Positions 1 to 6,644 of a stretch of 13,963 bases of DNA are shown here, one piece after another (position 1 is the first letter of the stretch; each line of letters begins with the position of its first letter). The stretch spans positions 1 through 13,963 of the forward strand of contig DAIDIX010000017.1 of NCBI GenBank assembly GCA_027451645.1. Direction: 5' to 3'. Position numbers and translations under genes: made by a program. Origin of the DNA: Candidatus Dormiibacterota bacterium. GTDB lineage: Bacteria; Chloroflexota; Dormibacteria; Aeolococcales; Aeolococcaceae. The notes under the pieces are model-generated. The model searched no databases. It had not been told where the DNA came from and saw nothing but the letters and a program-made list of their open reading frames with translations.

Positions 1-272
1 AGAAATGATGCGTTGAGGCACGAAGGGAACCTAGGGTTTCCACATTGCAGTGTCACGGTGTCATGGACAACAGTGGCCTGCACAGTTGCAATGCATGTGG
101 CAGAGTCGAGGACTCCTGCACTGCAGTGAGGAGCAGTGAAGAACTGCTGCTGAAATTGGTAGGAGCCATTTTGGAGAAATGTTGTGAGGCCAAAAATGAG
201 ACCGCAGAGACACATGAAGCCACCAACAATGGCTATCTGCTTTGCTTTTGCTCGTGGGGATAATTGACGCAT
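1..272 (-). CDS. Partial four-cysteine membrane-anchored protein, paralogue of the next gene (runs off the window)
   Basis: An open frame starts at ATG 272-270 and runs uninterrupted to the window edge, giving 90 residues with no stop. An in-frame stop lies upstream at 308-306, so no earlier ATG is possible. AAAGGAG lies about 14 bases before the ATG, a rather long spacing. Residues 11-34 form one hydrophobic segment after a basic N-terminus. The rest should lie outside the membrane. It matches the neighbouring protein encoded at 332-949 over its length: QQQFFTAP against QQQFFSAP, then GVL, a cysteine pair ten residues apart (C50, C60), a QC motif (C77), a fourth cysteine (C84), and CLNASF against the neighbour's YLNAVF. 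I do not recognise the family. Function is unknown; the C-terminus and any second membrane segment lie outside the window. Confidence 0.75.
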   Translation of the reverse strand, partial: MRQLSPRAKAKQIAIVGGFMCLCGLIFGLTTFLQNGSYQFQQQFFTAPHCSAGVLDSATCIATVQATVVHDTVTLQCGNPRFPSCLNASF

Positions 273-303
273 ACTGCAGCTTTGGACTCCTTTCGAGAAC
301 AGT

Positions 304-331
304 GATCAAGCTTGTTCGGAACAAATTGATC
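304..331. repeat. 28-bp hairpin-forming inverted repeat between the two paralogues
   Basis: GATCAA and TTGATC form the outer arms (304-309 and 326-331). TTGTTC and GAACAA form the inner arms (312-317 and 319-324). The repeat begins directly after the stop codon of the upstream minus-strand gene (CTA at 332-334) and ends about 30 bases before the next start. No run of T follows on the minus strand, so it is not a classical intrinsic terminator. It could be a partial terminator, an mRNA-stabilising stem between the two genes, or an operator. Confidence 0.5.
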
Positions 332-949
332 CTATAATGCTGGAGGCTGGCTTCCTGGGGTATTGGTGATATCTGGGATATCTGGGAGCCGTGTAGGCCT
401 TTTGACGAGCCATCTGATGACTGCATAGAGCATGGTGAGTCCGCCAAGGATGAGGAAAAGGATGGCAAGTCCGTACATGCTCTGCTCACCCGAAGTGCCT
501 TGTGGATATGACGTGGTCTGCAGTGTCTGTCCATTGACCTCGACTGCTGTGACAGAGTTGTCCCAGAGCTGAACGGTTGCTGGTGTTCCTGCACTCCATG
601 CAATTGGGCCAGCAAACTGGACATCGATCGTTGTCGAAACAGTGATGTTTCCTGGAAGGAGGAAGACTGCATTGAGGTATGGAGTGCAGTCGCCTCCGTA
701 GGTTCCAGAGCACTGCTGTGAGACGCTCGCCTGTTCCACTGAACCTTGGACATACGAAATGCATGTGGAGGAATGGAGTACGCCTGAAGCGCAGGTTGGT
801 GCTGAGAAGAATTGCTGCTGGGAAGCAAAATATCCCCTATTGGCAAACGTGATGATTGCAACAGTGAGTGCTATTGCCCAGAAGAAGCCTGCTGTGATGG
901 CGAGCTTGATGGAAGTCTGGTTGTACCGGCTGTGAAAGGGTTTCGTCAT
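332..949 (-). CDS. Unknown membrane protein with four extracytoplasmic cysteines
   Basis: The protein has 205 residues if started at ATG 949-947 (MTKPFHSRY), which has AGGA 12 bases upstream. An ATG at 961 is in frame but has no spacing from that AGGA, and the frame stays open to 1096. Two hydrophobic segments are visible: residues 14-36 after a basic N-terminus, and 158-183 followed by a basic WLVKRP cap. A domain of about 120 residues lies between them, rich in Thr, Ser and Val and holding cysteines 53, 63, 80 and 88. The likely topology has both ends in the cytoplasm and the middle domain outside, where two disulfides are possible. The C-tail is rich in proline. The truncated gene at the window start is a paralogue. 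I do not recognise a named family. It is divergent from ffh and has its own promoter. Confidence 0.8.
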   Translation of the reverse strand: MTKPFHSRYNQTSIKLAITAGFFWAIALTVAIITFANRGYFASQQQFFSAPTCASGVLHSSTCISYVQGSVEQASVSQQCSGTYGGDCTPYLNAVFLLPGNITVSTTIDVQFAGPIAWSAGTPATVQLWDNSVTAVEVNGQTLQTTSYPQGTSGEQSMYGLAILFLILGGLTMLYAVIRWLVKRPTRLPDIPDITNTPGSQPPAL

Positions 950-990
950 GGTTTCATGCATTCCTGTAATGGAGCAGGTGCAGCACTGGT

Positions 991-1019
991 AGTATCCTTC
1001 GCAATCGGACAGTTGACAA
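991..1019 (-). promoter_or_regulatory. Sigma70-type promoter for the 332-949 membrane protein gene
   Basis: Reading the minus strand, TTGTCA (1019-1014) is followed by a spacer of exactly 17 bases and GATACT (996-991). Transcription would start near 984, leaving a leader of about 35 bases before the ATG at 949. The hexamers match the consensus at 5 of 6 and 4 of 6 positions. The plus strand over the same bases reads TTGACA (1013-1018), but no matching -10 follows it in the ffh direction. I see no clear ffh promoter in 1020-1113. Confidence 0.55.
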
Positions 1020-1113
1020 CTCCTGCCGGGGAAGAGCGTTCGTGAAATGCGTGAAAATGCTGCTACATGGTATGAATTGATATGGGGAATGAGCACAGGA
1101 GTACTGGAGAGAG

Positions 1114-2502
1114 ATGTTTGAATCGCTGACTGACCGGCTTTCCGATGTGTTTTCCCGACTTCGTGGAAAAGGGAAGCTCTCGGAAGAGGATGTCGAGACT
1201 GGACTGCGCGAAATCCGTCGTGCCTTCCTTGAAGCAGATGTCAATCTCAAGGTGACGCGTACGCTCATTGACCACATACGTGAGAAGGCAATTGGATCGG
1301 AGATTCTCACATCGCTCACTCCGGACCAGATGCTCGTAAAGATTGTGAATGACGAGATCGTGGAACTCCTGGGGAGTGATGTCCATCCAGTACGGTACGC
1401 TTCCCAGCCCCCAACAGTCATTGTCATGGTTGGACTCCAGGGAAGTGGAAAGACGACAACGACAGCAAAGCTTGCAAGCCTCATACGGAAGGAGGGACAC
1501 AGGCCGCTTCTCGTTGGTGTCGATGTTCACCGTCCTGCAGCTGGGGAGCAGCTGGCAAAGCTCGGCAAGGAGATCGATGTTCCCGTTGCTGTCCCGGAGG
1601 CAGGAGAGAGTGCTGTCCAAGTGGCTACCCGCGGTCTTGGGTCTGCACGCCAGTACAACTGTGATGTCGTGCTTGTTGACACTGCTGGCCGTCTCCAGAT
1701 CGATGAAGAAATGCTCGGCGAGCTTCAGAACGTGATTGCAGCACTTCCCGTGTTCGAGAAGATTCTCGTCATTGACTCGATGACGGGTCAGGAAGGCGTG
1801 AATGTGGGACAGGGCTTCCATGAGGCTGTCGGCATTGATGGAGCAATCATGACAAAGCTCGATGGTGATGCCCGTGGGGGTGCAGCACTGTCGCTCCGTG
1901 CAGCAATAGGCGTGCCCATCATGTACTGCGGTACTGGAGAGCGTATCAGGGATCTGGAGGTGTTCGACCCATCCAGGATGGCATCACGCATTGTGGGCAT
2001 GGGGGATGTCTTGAGCCTCATTGAGCGGGCACAGGAGACAATGGACCAGAAGGAGGCTGAGGAAGCATCAAAGCGGCTTCTTGAAGGCACCTTCACCTTC
2101 GATGACTGGCTCAGTCAGATGCGCTCAATGCGGCAGGTTGGTTCCATCGAGAACATCCTTGGAATGCTTCCTGGCGGACGGAAGATGCTGAAGCAGGTTG
2201 GTCAGTCGCTTCCATCAGAGGCAGAGCTCTCCCACATGGAGGCGATCGTGCTCTCCATGACGCGCCATGAGCGTGCCAGGCCGGAAGCCATTGATGGAAA
2301 GAGGAAGAAGCGCATTGCTCTCGGAAGCGGTACAGCTGTGTCCGATGTGAACAGGCTCCTCAAGAACTTCGAACAAGCTCGCTCACTTGCTAAAATGCTT
2401 GGAGGGGGTGGAAAGGGAGGCAAGAACCTCCGGAAGGCCATGAAAATGCTGGGGAATTCCAGTGACATGAAGGGCCTTCTTGGAAATGGCCCCATGCAAT
2501 AG
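1114..2502 (+). CDS. ffh: Signal recognition particle GTPase Ffh
   Basis: This is a 462-residue SRP54/Ffh protein, a normal length. It binds 4.5S RNA and signal sequences of nascent membrane proteins and delivers ribosomes to FtsY at the membrane. An N domain of about 95 residues is followed by the G domain, with the P-loop GLQGSGKTTTT (107-117), DTAGR (189-193), TKLD (247-250) and GDARGG (251-256). The methionine-rich M domain covers roughly 300-462, with MLPG near 355 and the RNA-binding helix region KRKKRIALGSG followed by VNRLLKNFEQ. The SRP RNA-binding stretch reads GKRKKRIA where E. coli has GSRKRRIA. The start ATG has GGAGAGAG directly upstream. It heads a co-directional operon, and rpsP follows after 42 bases. 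Confidence 0.97.
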   Translation: MFESLTDRLSDVFSRLRGKGKLSEEDVETGLREIRRAFLEADVNLKVTRTLIDHIREKAIGSEILTSLTPDQMLVKIVNDEIVELLGSDVHPVRYASQPPTVIVMVGLQGSGKTTTTAKLASLIRKEGHRPLLVGVDVHRPAAGEQLAKLGKEIDVPVAVPEAGESAVQVATRGLGSARQYNCDVVLVDTAGRLQIDEEMLGELQNVIAALPVFEKILVIDSMTGQEGVNVGQGFHEAVGIDGAIMTKLDGDARGGAALSLRAAIGVPIMYCGTGERIRDLEVFDPSRMASRIVGMGDVLSLIERAQETMDQKEAEEASKRLLEGTFTFDDWLSQMRSMRQVGSIENILGMLPGGRKMLKQVGQSLPSEAELSHMEAIVLSMTRHERARPEAIDGKRKKRIALGSGTAVSDVNRLLKNFEQARSLAKMLGGGGKGGKNLRKAMKMLGNSSDMKGLLGNGPMQ

Positions 2503-2544
2503 CGTACAATCGAGCAGATACGGAAGGTTGAGGAGAACACTACA

Positions 2545-2934
2545 GTGGTAAAGATCCGCTTGGCACGAGTCGGTGCGAAGAAGCATCCCATCTATCGGCT
2601 GGTCGTCACAGACGGCCGCAGCCCCAGGAACGGACGCTTCCTGGAAGAGGTTGGACACTACGATCCCTCTTCAACTCCTGCCACAGTGCGAATCGAGCGG
2701 GAGAAGATCGAGCAGTGGCTCGTCAAGGGTGCACAGCCAAGCGAGACTGCACGGAAGCTTCTCGTTCGGGAAGGTGTCCTCAAGGCAACTGCTGTTACCC
2801 GTCCCCAGCAGCCTCAGAAGAAGGGGGCTGCCAAGAAGGAGACTGCTCCCCATGCAGCTGTAGCTGAAGCAGAGGTGGCACCTGTGGAGGAATCTGCAGA
2901 GCCCGAGTCTTCAGAAGGAGCTTCTGAGGAATGA
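2545..2934 (+). CDS. rpsP: 30S ribosomal protein S16 with acidic/alanine-rich tail
   Basis: Residues 1-80 are a typical bS16: MVKIRLARVG, KKHPIYRLVVTD, SPRNGRFLEEVGHYDP and IEREKIEQWLVKGAQPSETARKLL. The start is GTG, supported by AGGAG nine bases upstream (2531-2535). S16 binds 16S rRNA early in 30S assembly. The protein is 129 residues, against about 80-90 in most bacteria. The extra 45 residues are first basic (QKKGAAKKE), then rich in Ala and Glu. This looks like a disordered extension, similar in style to the tails of KhpA and L19 in this operon. The stop overlaps the khpA start by ATGA, implying translational coupling. Confidence 0.97.
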   Translation: MVKIRLARVGAKKHPIYRLVVTDGRSPRNGRFLEEVGHYDPSSTPATVRIEREKIEQWLVKGAQPSETARKLLVREGVLKATAVTRPQQPQKKGAAKKETAPHAAVAEAEVAPVEESAEPESSEGASEE

Positions 2935-3248
2935 ACCAGTACGAAGATCTCGTACGCTTCATCGTGGACCATCTTGTCGAGGATCACGACTCCATCGAGA
3001 TCACAGGCGAGACGAAAGACCGTGGGACAACACTTCGCATCTCTGTTTCCCCTGATGACATGGGAAAGGTCATTGGGAAAGGTGGCCATACGATTGATGC
3101 ACTCCGTACAGTAGTTCGCGCTGCTGGCGTGAGAAATCATGATCGTGTGTATGTTGACCTCAATGAACCTGAGCGTGCATGGTCAGATACAGCGGAGACG
3201 ACAGAATCGTGGGACGAGGATGACTTCGCTGAAGAAGGAGACCACTGA
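2931..3248 (+). CDS. khpA: KH-domain RNA-binding protein KhpA
   Basis: This is a single small KH domain of the KhpA family (formerly annotated YlqC). The RNA-binding loop IGKGG lies at 48-52, inside DMGKVIGKGGHTIDALRTVV. KhpA usually partners KhpB/EloR and affects RNA metabolism and cell elongation; that role is family knowledge, not visible here. The start ATG overlaps the rpsP stop (ATGA), and the rpsP-khpA-rimM order is common in Gram-positive bacteria. At 105 residues it exceeds the usual 75-80. The last 24 residues (from about 82) are an acidic tail with WDEDDFAEEGDH at the end. The tail-coding DNA also carries the start of rimM in another frame. Confidence 0.93.
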   Translation: MNQYEDLVRFIVDHLVEDHDSIEITGETKDRGTTLRISVSPDDMGKVIGKGGHTIDALRTVVRAAGVRNHDRVYVDLNEPERAWSDTAETTESWDEDDFAEEGDH

Positions 3249-3759
3249 GACGTGGATCCGGGTGGGGTATGTGAGAAAGCCCCACGGCATTGCAGGCACT
3301 CTGCGTGTGGAACCACTCACTGACCGCATTGAACGGTTTGCAGTCGGATCGTCGTACTCAATAGAGGACAGTACGCTTCCTGCGCTCGTGATTGAGGAAG
3401 TGAATGACCTTCCTGATGGGGATGTGCTCCTCCACTTCAGGGGAATTGCGGACCGGAATGCAGCCGAGAAGCTCCGCGGGACGTACCTTGTCGTTCCTGA
3501 GAGCGAGCGGCCGAGTCTTGGCCCCGATGAATGGTATGTCGATGACCTCATGGGAATGAACGTGGTCCTTGAGGACGGAACGACACTTGGGACAGTCGAG
3601 GATGTCGAGGCATACATTGGAAACGATGTTCTCGTTGTCAGGAAGGAAGGTGCTGTTCACCGGATTCCCATGGTGAGGGAGTGCATTCGCAGTGTGGACC
3701 AAGTAAAGAGGACTGTGACTGTTGCCTCGTGGAGCGTGGCAGAGGACGAAGAGGTCTGA
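3220..3759 (+). CDS. rimM: Ribosome maturation factor RimM
   Basis: RimM binds S19 and helps 3' domain assembly of the 30S subunit. The N-terminal barrel begins IRVGYVRKPHGIAGTLRVEPL. The C-terminal PRC-barrel begins DEWYVDDLMGMNVVLEDG and includes GTVEDVEAYIGNDVLVV and RIPMV. The start chosen is ATG 3220 (MTSLKKETTETWIRVGYV), giving 179 residues, the usual family length. It overlaps the end of khpA by 29 bases. The frame is open back to 3139, but an earlier start would add a basic stretch not expected in RimM. The GGGACGAGG before this ATG is a weak ribosome site, so the exact start is uncertain. The stop overlaps the trmD start (TGATG). Confidence 0.94.
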   Translation: MTSLKKETTETWIRVGYVRKPHGIAGTLRVEPLTDRIERFAVGSSYSIEDSTLPALVIEEVNDLPDGDVLLHFRGIADRNAAEKLRGTYLVVPESERPSLGPDEWYVDDLMGMNVVLEDGTTLGTVEDVEAYIGNDVLVVRKEGAVHRIPMVRECIRSVDQVKRTVTVASWSVAEDEEV

Positions 3760-4469
3760 TGAACCCACAGCAGTTCAGTGTGGTCACGATCTTTCCTGAT
3801 GCATTTCCCGGTCCTCTCGATCTCGGAGTGGTGGGTCGAGCACGGGCAGCAGGACTCTGGAGCCTTACTGCCCTCGACCTCCGGTCGTTTACAACAGACA
3901 GGCACAGACAGGTGGACGATGCAGCATATGGTGGAGGTGCAGGCATGGTACTGAAGCCTGAACCCCTCATCCGTGCTGTACGGCACCTGCGTTCCATAGA
4001 GCCGAAACCCCGTGTCATCCTTCTTTCACCCCAGGGACGCCTTCTCACACAGGATGTCGTCAAGGAACTTGCAGGAGAGCAGTCCATCGCCTTCATCTGT
4101 GGTCGGTACCAGGGTGTGGATGAGCGTGCCCGCGAGGAGATCGGTGAGGAGCTCTCAATCGGGGACTACATCCTGAGCGGTGGAGAGCTTGCAGCCATGG
4201 TGGCCATTGAGGCTATCGTGAGGACCCGCCAGGGAGTGCTCGGTGATGAGGAGTCCCTTGTCGAAACGTTTTCTCCCGGAATTGGTGGGGGAATTGAGGC
4301 ACCGCTCTATACGAGACCAGCATCCTTCGAGGGAAGGGAAGTCCCAGCAGTGCTCCGTGAAGGGAATCATGCACTCATTGCAGCCTGGAAAGAGGAGCAC
4401 CAGACTGCCCGCACACGTACCCGTAGGCCAGATCTGCTAAAATCTCTTGGTAAGCAGGAGGAGGAATAG
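3759..4469 (+). CDS. trmD: tRNA (guanine-N1)-methyltransferase TrmD, with active-site substitutions
   Basis: TrmD makes m1G37 in tRNAs reading CNN and similar codons, using SAM in a SPOUT trefoil knot. It has 236 residues from ATG 3759, which overlaps the rimM stop and has GAAGAGG upstream. Visible landmarks are VVTIFPDAF (8-16), YGGGAGMVL (57-65), LLSPQGRLLTQ (88-98), ICGRYQGVDER (113-123), SIGDYILSGGELAA (133-146), R155, PLYTRP (182-187), EGNHALIAAW (201-210) and RRPDLL (222-227). Two residues differ from the usual pattern as I recall it: CGRYEG is CGRYQG (Q118), and the catalytic Asp of the DSF motif (Asp169 in E. coli) is Glu in ETF (169-171). The fold is clearly intact, so I expect a working essential enzyme with altered chemistry. 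The next gene, rplS, starts one base after the stop. Confidence 0.95.
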   Translation: MNPQQFSVVTIFPDAFPGPLDLGVVGRARAAGLWSLTALDLRSFTTDRHRQVDDAAYGGGAGMVLKPEPLIRAVRHLRSIEPKPRVILLSPQGRLLTQDVVKELAGEQSIAFICGRYQGVDERAREEIGEELSIGDYILSGGELAAMVAIEAIVRTRQGVLGDEESLVETFSPGIGGGIEAPLYTRPASFEGREVPAVLREGNHALIAAWKEEHQTARTRTRRPDLLKSLGKQEEE

Positions 4470-4470
4470 C

Positions 4471-4980
4471 GTGAATGTCATAGACCTGCTGCGGAAGGAA
4501 CAAGAAAAGCCGCAGGTTCCCGTTTTGCACAGTGGTGATACTGTACGTGTCCACGTGAAGGTCGTCGAGGGTACGCGCGAGCGCATCCAGGTCTTCGAGG
4601 GTGTGGTTATTGCAGTACGAGGCAAGCAGGGAACCTCGACACGTTTCACAGTTCGGCGCATCTCGCATGGTGTAGGAGTGGAACGCACATTCCTGCTTCA
4701 TTCTCCACGGCTTGACAAGATCGAGGTCATCAGGCATGGTGATGTCCGCCGGGCAAAGCTCTTCTATCTTCGTGACAAGATCGGTAAGAGTGCACGTATC
4801 CGCGAACTCCGCACACCCCGTGGTGGTGCAACAGTGCAGGTTGCTGAATCGGCTGTCGACGTGCCAGAGGATGAGGATGTTCTGATGGAATCCGATGCAG
4901 CACCCGAGGAGAATCTCGAAGAGGGGAGTTCCGAGGAAGTGATGGCAGGCGTGACTGCGGAGCCGACTGAGGACGAGTAG
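4471..4980 (+). CDS. rplS: 50S ribosomal protein L19 with acidic tail
   Basis: Residues 1-118 are a normal bL19: VIDLLRKEQ, FEGVVIAVRGKQG, TFTVRR-like RFTVRRISHGVGVERTF, SPRLDKIEV, and RRAKLFYLRDKIGKSARI. The start is GTG 4471, preceded by AGGAGGAGGA (4456-4465), the strongest ribosome site in the operon. A TTG at 4447 is in frame but would lie upstream of that site. L19 sits at the 30S/50S interface. The protein has 169 residues against about 115-120 in the family. The last 50 residues are strongly acidic, with VPEDEDV and EENLEEGSSEE. This is the last gene of the ffh operon; no convincing intrinsic terminator follows it. Confidence 0.96.
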   Translation: MNVIDLLRKEQEKPQVPVLHSGDTVRVHVKVVEGTRERIQVFEGVVIAVRGKQGTSTRFTVRRISHGVGVERTFLLHSPRLDKIEVIRHGDVRRAKLFYLRDKIGKSARIRELRTPRGGATVQVAESAVDVPEDEDVLMESDAAPEENLEEGSSEEVMAGVTAEPTEDE

Positions 4981-5047
4981 TTCCTGTGTATCAGTGACTG
5001 CAGAATGCACGTTTCCGGTGTAGCATGTCACCCAGGAGATTCGCAGC

Positions 5048-5101
5048 ATGCAGTCAAGAGGTATCAGCTGTGCGCAACTACATGCGGATGATGCTGCATG
5101 A
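5048..5101 (+). CDS. 17-codon leader ORF overlapping the flippase start (probable translational coupler)
   Basis: ATG 5048 has AGGAG at 5034-5038, nine bases upstream. The frame reads MQSRGISCAQLHADDAA and stops at TGA 5099-5101. That stop overlaps the flippase ATG at 5098 as ATGA. The flippase has no Shine-Dalgarno sequence of its own. I infer that ribosomes load at this leader and pass to the flippase start. The peptide itself has no recognisable motif. Confidence 0.5.
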   Translation: MQSRGISCAQLHADDAA

Positions 5102-6585
5102 GTGAGAGCAGCTTCGACATCGAGAGCATTGACGATGTGGATGCAGCGCTTCCCTCAGTCTCAGGAATGGGTGCCCGTGCAATGCGGAACAGTGCACTCA
5201 TTCTTGCTGCACGTCTTGTTTCCCGACTCATTGCACTCGTTTCCGTTGTCATCATGGGAAATGCTCTCGGTGCAGCCGGATACGGGGAATACCAGAATGC
5301 AGTCACTTACGGTGCCATCATTGGCGTTGTGATGGATCTTGGTCTTACGACCCTCTATGTCCGTGAGGGTGCGAGGTCCCCTGGCAGTGCTGGCCGCTAC
5401 CTCAGTGCTCTCGCATCAGGGAAGATCGTGCTCGTTGTGGCAGTCATTCCCGTACTGTGGATAGCACTTCTGAGTGCCTCCATTGCATCGCTCTTCTGGA
5501 CTTCCCTTGCACTCGTTGTTGTCACAAGCTATGCAAACATTCTCCGGAACACCTTCTATGCCACCCAGCAGCTCACATACGAGGCATTCCTCATTGTTCC
5601 CGAGGCACTCCTTCTCCTTCTCCTTGTGCTTGTTGGAGCACATGAGCACTTTGGAGCTGCGTACTATCTTGGAGCATATGCTGCAGTCGGTTGTGCTGTG
5701 TGCTGCTATGTGCTTGTCATCCTGCACTGGAAGAGGATTGCCACGCTTCACTGGTCCCTCGATGTGCCACTTCTCAGATCGTGGCTCCGGGCTGGACTCC
5801 CGCTTGCCATGGTGTACATCATCACGAACGTGTACTTCAAGATGGATGTGCCGATTCTCCAGCACTTTCGTGCATACCGTGAGGTGGGCTGGTATTCGCT
5901 TGCGTACAAGCCCTTCGAAGCACTGCTCTTCATACCCATGACACTTCGTGCAGTGCTTTTTCCCGTAGTGAGCGTCTATGCGAAGTCCGATGTCGAGCGT
6001 GCACGTCTTGCAGCAGAGAAGTTCTTCAGGTCACTTGTCCTAGTGGGACTTCCCTGCACGATTGGCATTGCCCTTCTTGCTCCCCAGATAACGTCCGTAT
6101 TGCATCTGTACCGGCAGTCAGCACCTGCCCTTGGCATTCTTGCTCTTGCAATTGTGTTCATGTTTGCTGACAACACCTTCGTTGCCACATTCACTGCTGT
6201 TGATCAGCAGCGGACGTTCGCATGGATTGCTGCTGCTGGCATGCTCGTCAATCTTGTTCTTGACCTGATTCTCATTCCACTTTTCGGCTATCTCGGAGCA
6301 AGCTGGGCAGTTGTCATTACTGAGGCATTCCTCATGGTGCTTGGTTGGGCTGTGCTCGCACGGAGCTTCCACCGTCTGCCCGTGGTGGGCCTTACCTGGA
6401 AGCTCATTCTTGCTGGGGGAATAATGGGCAGTGTTGTCTGGGTGCTCAGGCCTCCAGTTGGTGCAGGAACACTGCTCCTTGGAGTCATCCTTCTCGCAGC
6501 TGTACTCTATGCAGGACTGCTGCTCCTGTTCCGGGTGTTTGATGAGGATGATCTCCATCTTATGAGATCACTCATCAGGAAATAG
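5098..6585 (+). CDS. Polytopic flippase of the MATE/MOP superfamily (polysaccharide export, Wzx-like)
   Basis: The protein has 495 residues with about 12-14 hydrophobic segments from residue 30 to the end, fitting the polysaccharide biosynthesis (Wzx/RfbX) branch of the MOP superfamily. Such proteins flip lipid-linked sugars across the membrane. Typical features are NSALILAARLVSRLIAL in the first helix, GAAGYGEYQNAVTYG after it, and the charged segment YREVGWYSLAYKPFEALLFIP in the middle. The first 23 residues are acidic and probably cytoplasmic. ATG 5098 is the first usable start and lacks a ribosome site; see the leader ORF at 5048. The substrate cannot be read from sequence. A lipid II flippase (MurJ-like) is less likely on length and motif, but I cannot exclude it. 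It lies downstream of rplS after 117 bases. Confidence 0.88.
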   Translation: MSESSFDIESIDDVDAALPSVSGMGARAMRNSALILAARLVSRLIALVSVVIMGNALGAAGYGEYQNAVTYGAIIGVVMDLGLTTLYVREGARSPGSAGRYLSALASGKIVLVVAVIPVLWIALLSASIASLFWTSLALVVVTSYANILRNTFYATQQLTYEAFLIVPEALLLLLLVLVGAHEHFGAAYYLGAYAAVGCAVCCYVLVILHWKRIATLHWSLDVPLLRSWLRAGLPLAMVYIITNVYFKMDVPILQHFRAYREVGWYSLAYKPFEALLFIPMTLRAVLFPVVSVYAKSDVERARLAAEKFFRSLVLVGLPCTIGIALLAPQITSVLHLYRQSAPALGILALAIVFMFADNTFVATFTAVDQQRTFAWIAAAGMLVNLVLDLILIPLFGYLGASWAVVITEAFLMVLGWAVLARSFHRLPVVGLTWKLILAGGIMGSVVWVLRPPVGAGTLLLGVILLAAVLYAGLLLLFRVFDEDDLHLMRSLIRK

Positions 6586-6589
6586 CTGA

Positions 6590-6621
6590 GCGCCCACATC
6601 ACAGGCGAGTGACATGGGCGC
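6590..6621. terminator. Candidate bidirectional terminator hairpin between convergent genes
   Basis: GCGCCCA (6590-6596) pairs with TGGGCGC (6615-6621), and TCAC pairs with GTGA inside, with one two-base mismatch and a short loop. It lies four bases after the flippase stop and about 25 bases after the stop of the opposing gene. No T-run follows on either strand, so termination efficiency is uncertain. Confidence 0.5.
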
Positions 6622-6644
6622 CCACGTGTTGCGCTTCCGAGGAA

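Noticed and set aside
61..861. Long minus-strand open frame overlapping both membrane protein genes
   Set aside because: Its translation is rich in Ser, His and Cys with no domain or ribosome site, while the other frame shows two paralogous membrane proteins.
1013..1041. TTGACA on the plus strand as a -35 for ffh
   Set aside because: No -10-like hexamer lies 16-18 bases downstream; the same bases serve better as the minus-strand -35 of the divergent gene.
1063..1821. Minus-strand frame of about 250 codons opposite ffh
   Set aside because: It is a frame shadow of ffh, with no ribosome site and Cys/His-rich composition; ffh is certain.
4981..5047. Search for a terminator of the ffh-rplS operon
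   Set aside because: Only GGTG/CACC and a distant GACTGCA/TGCAGTC pairing are seen, with no T-run, so no terminator is called.
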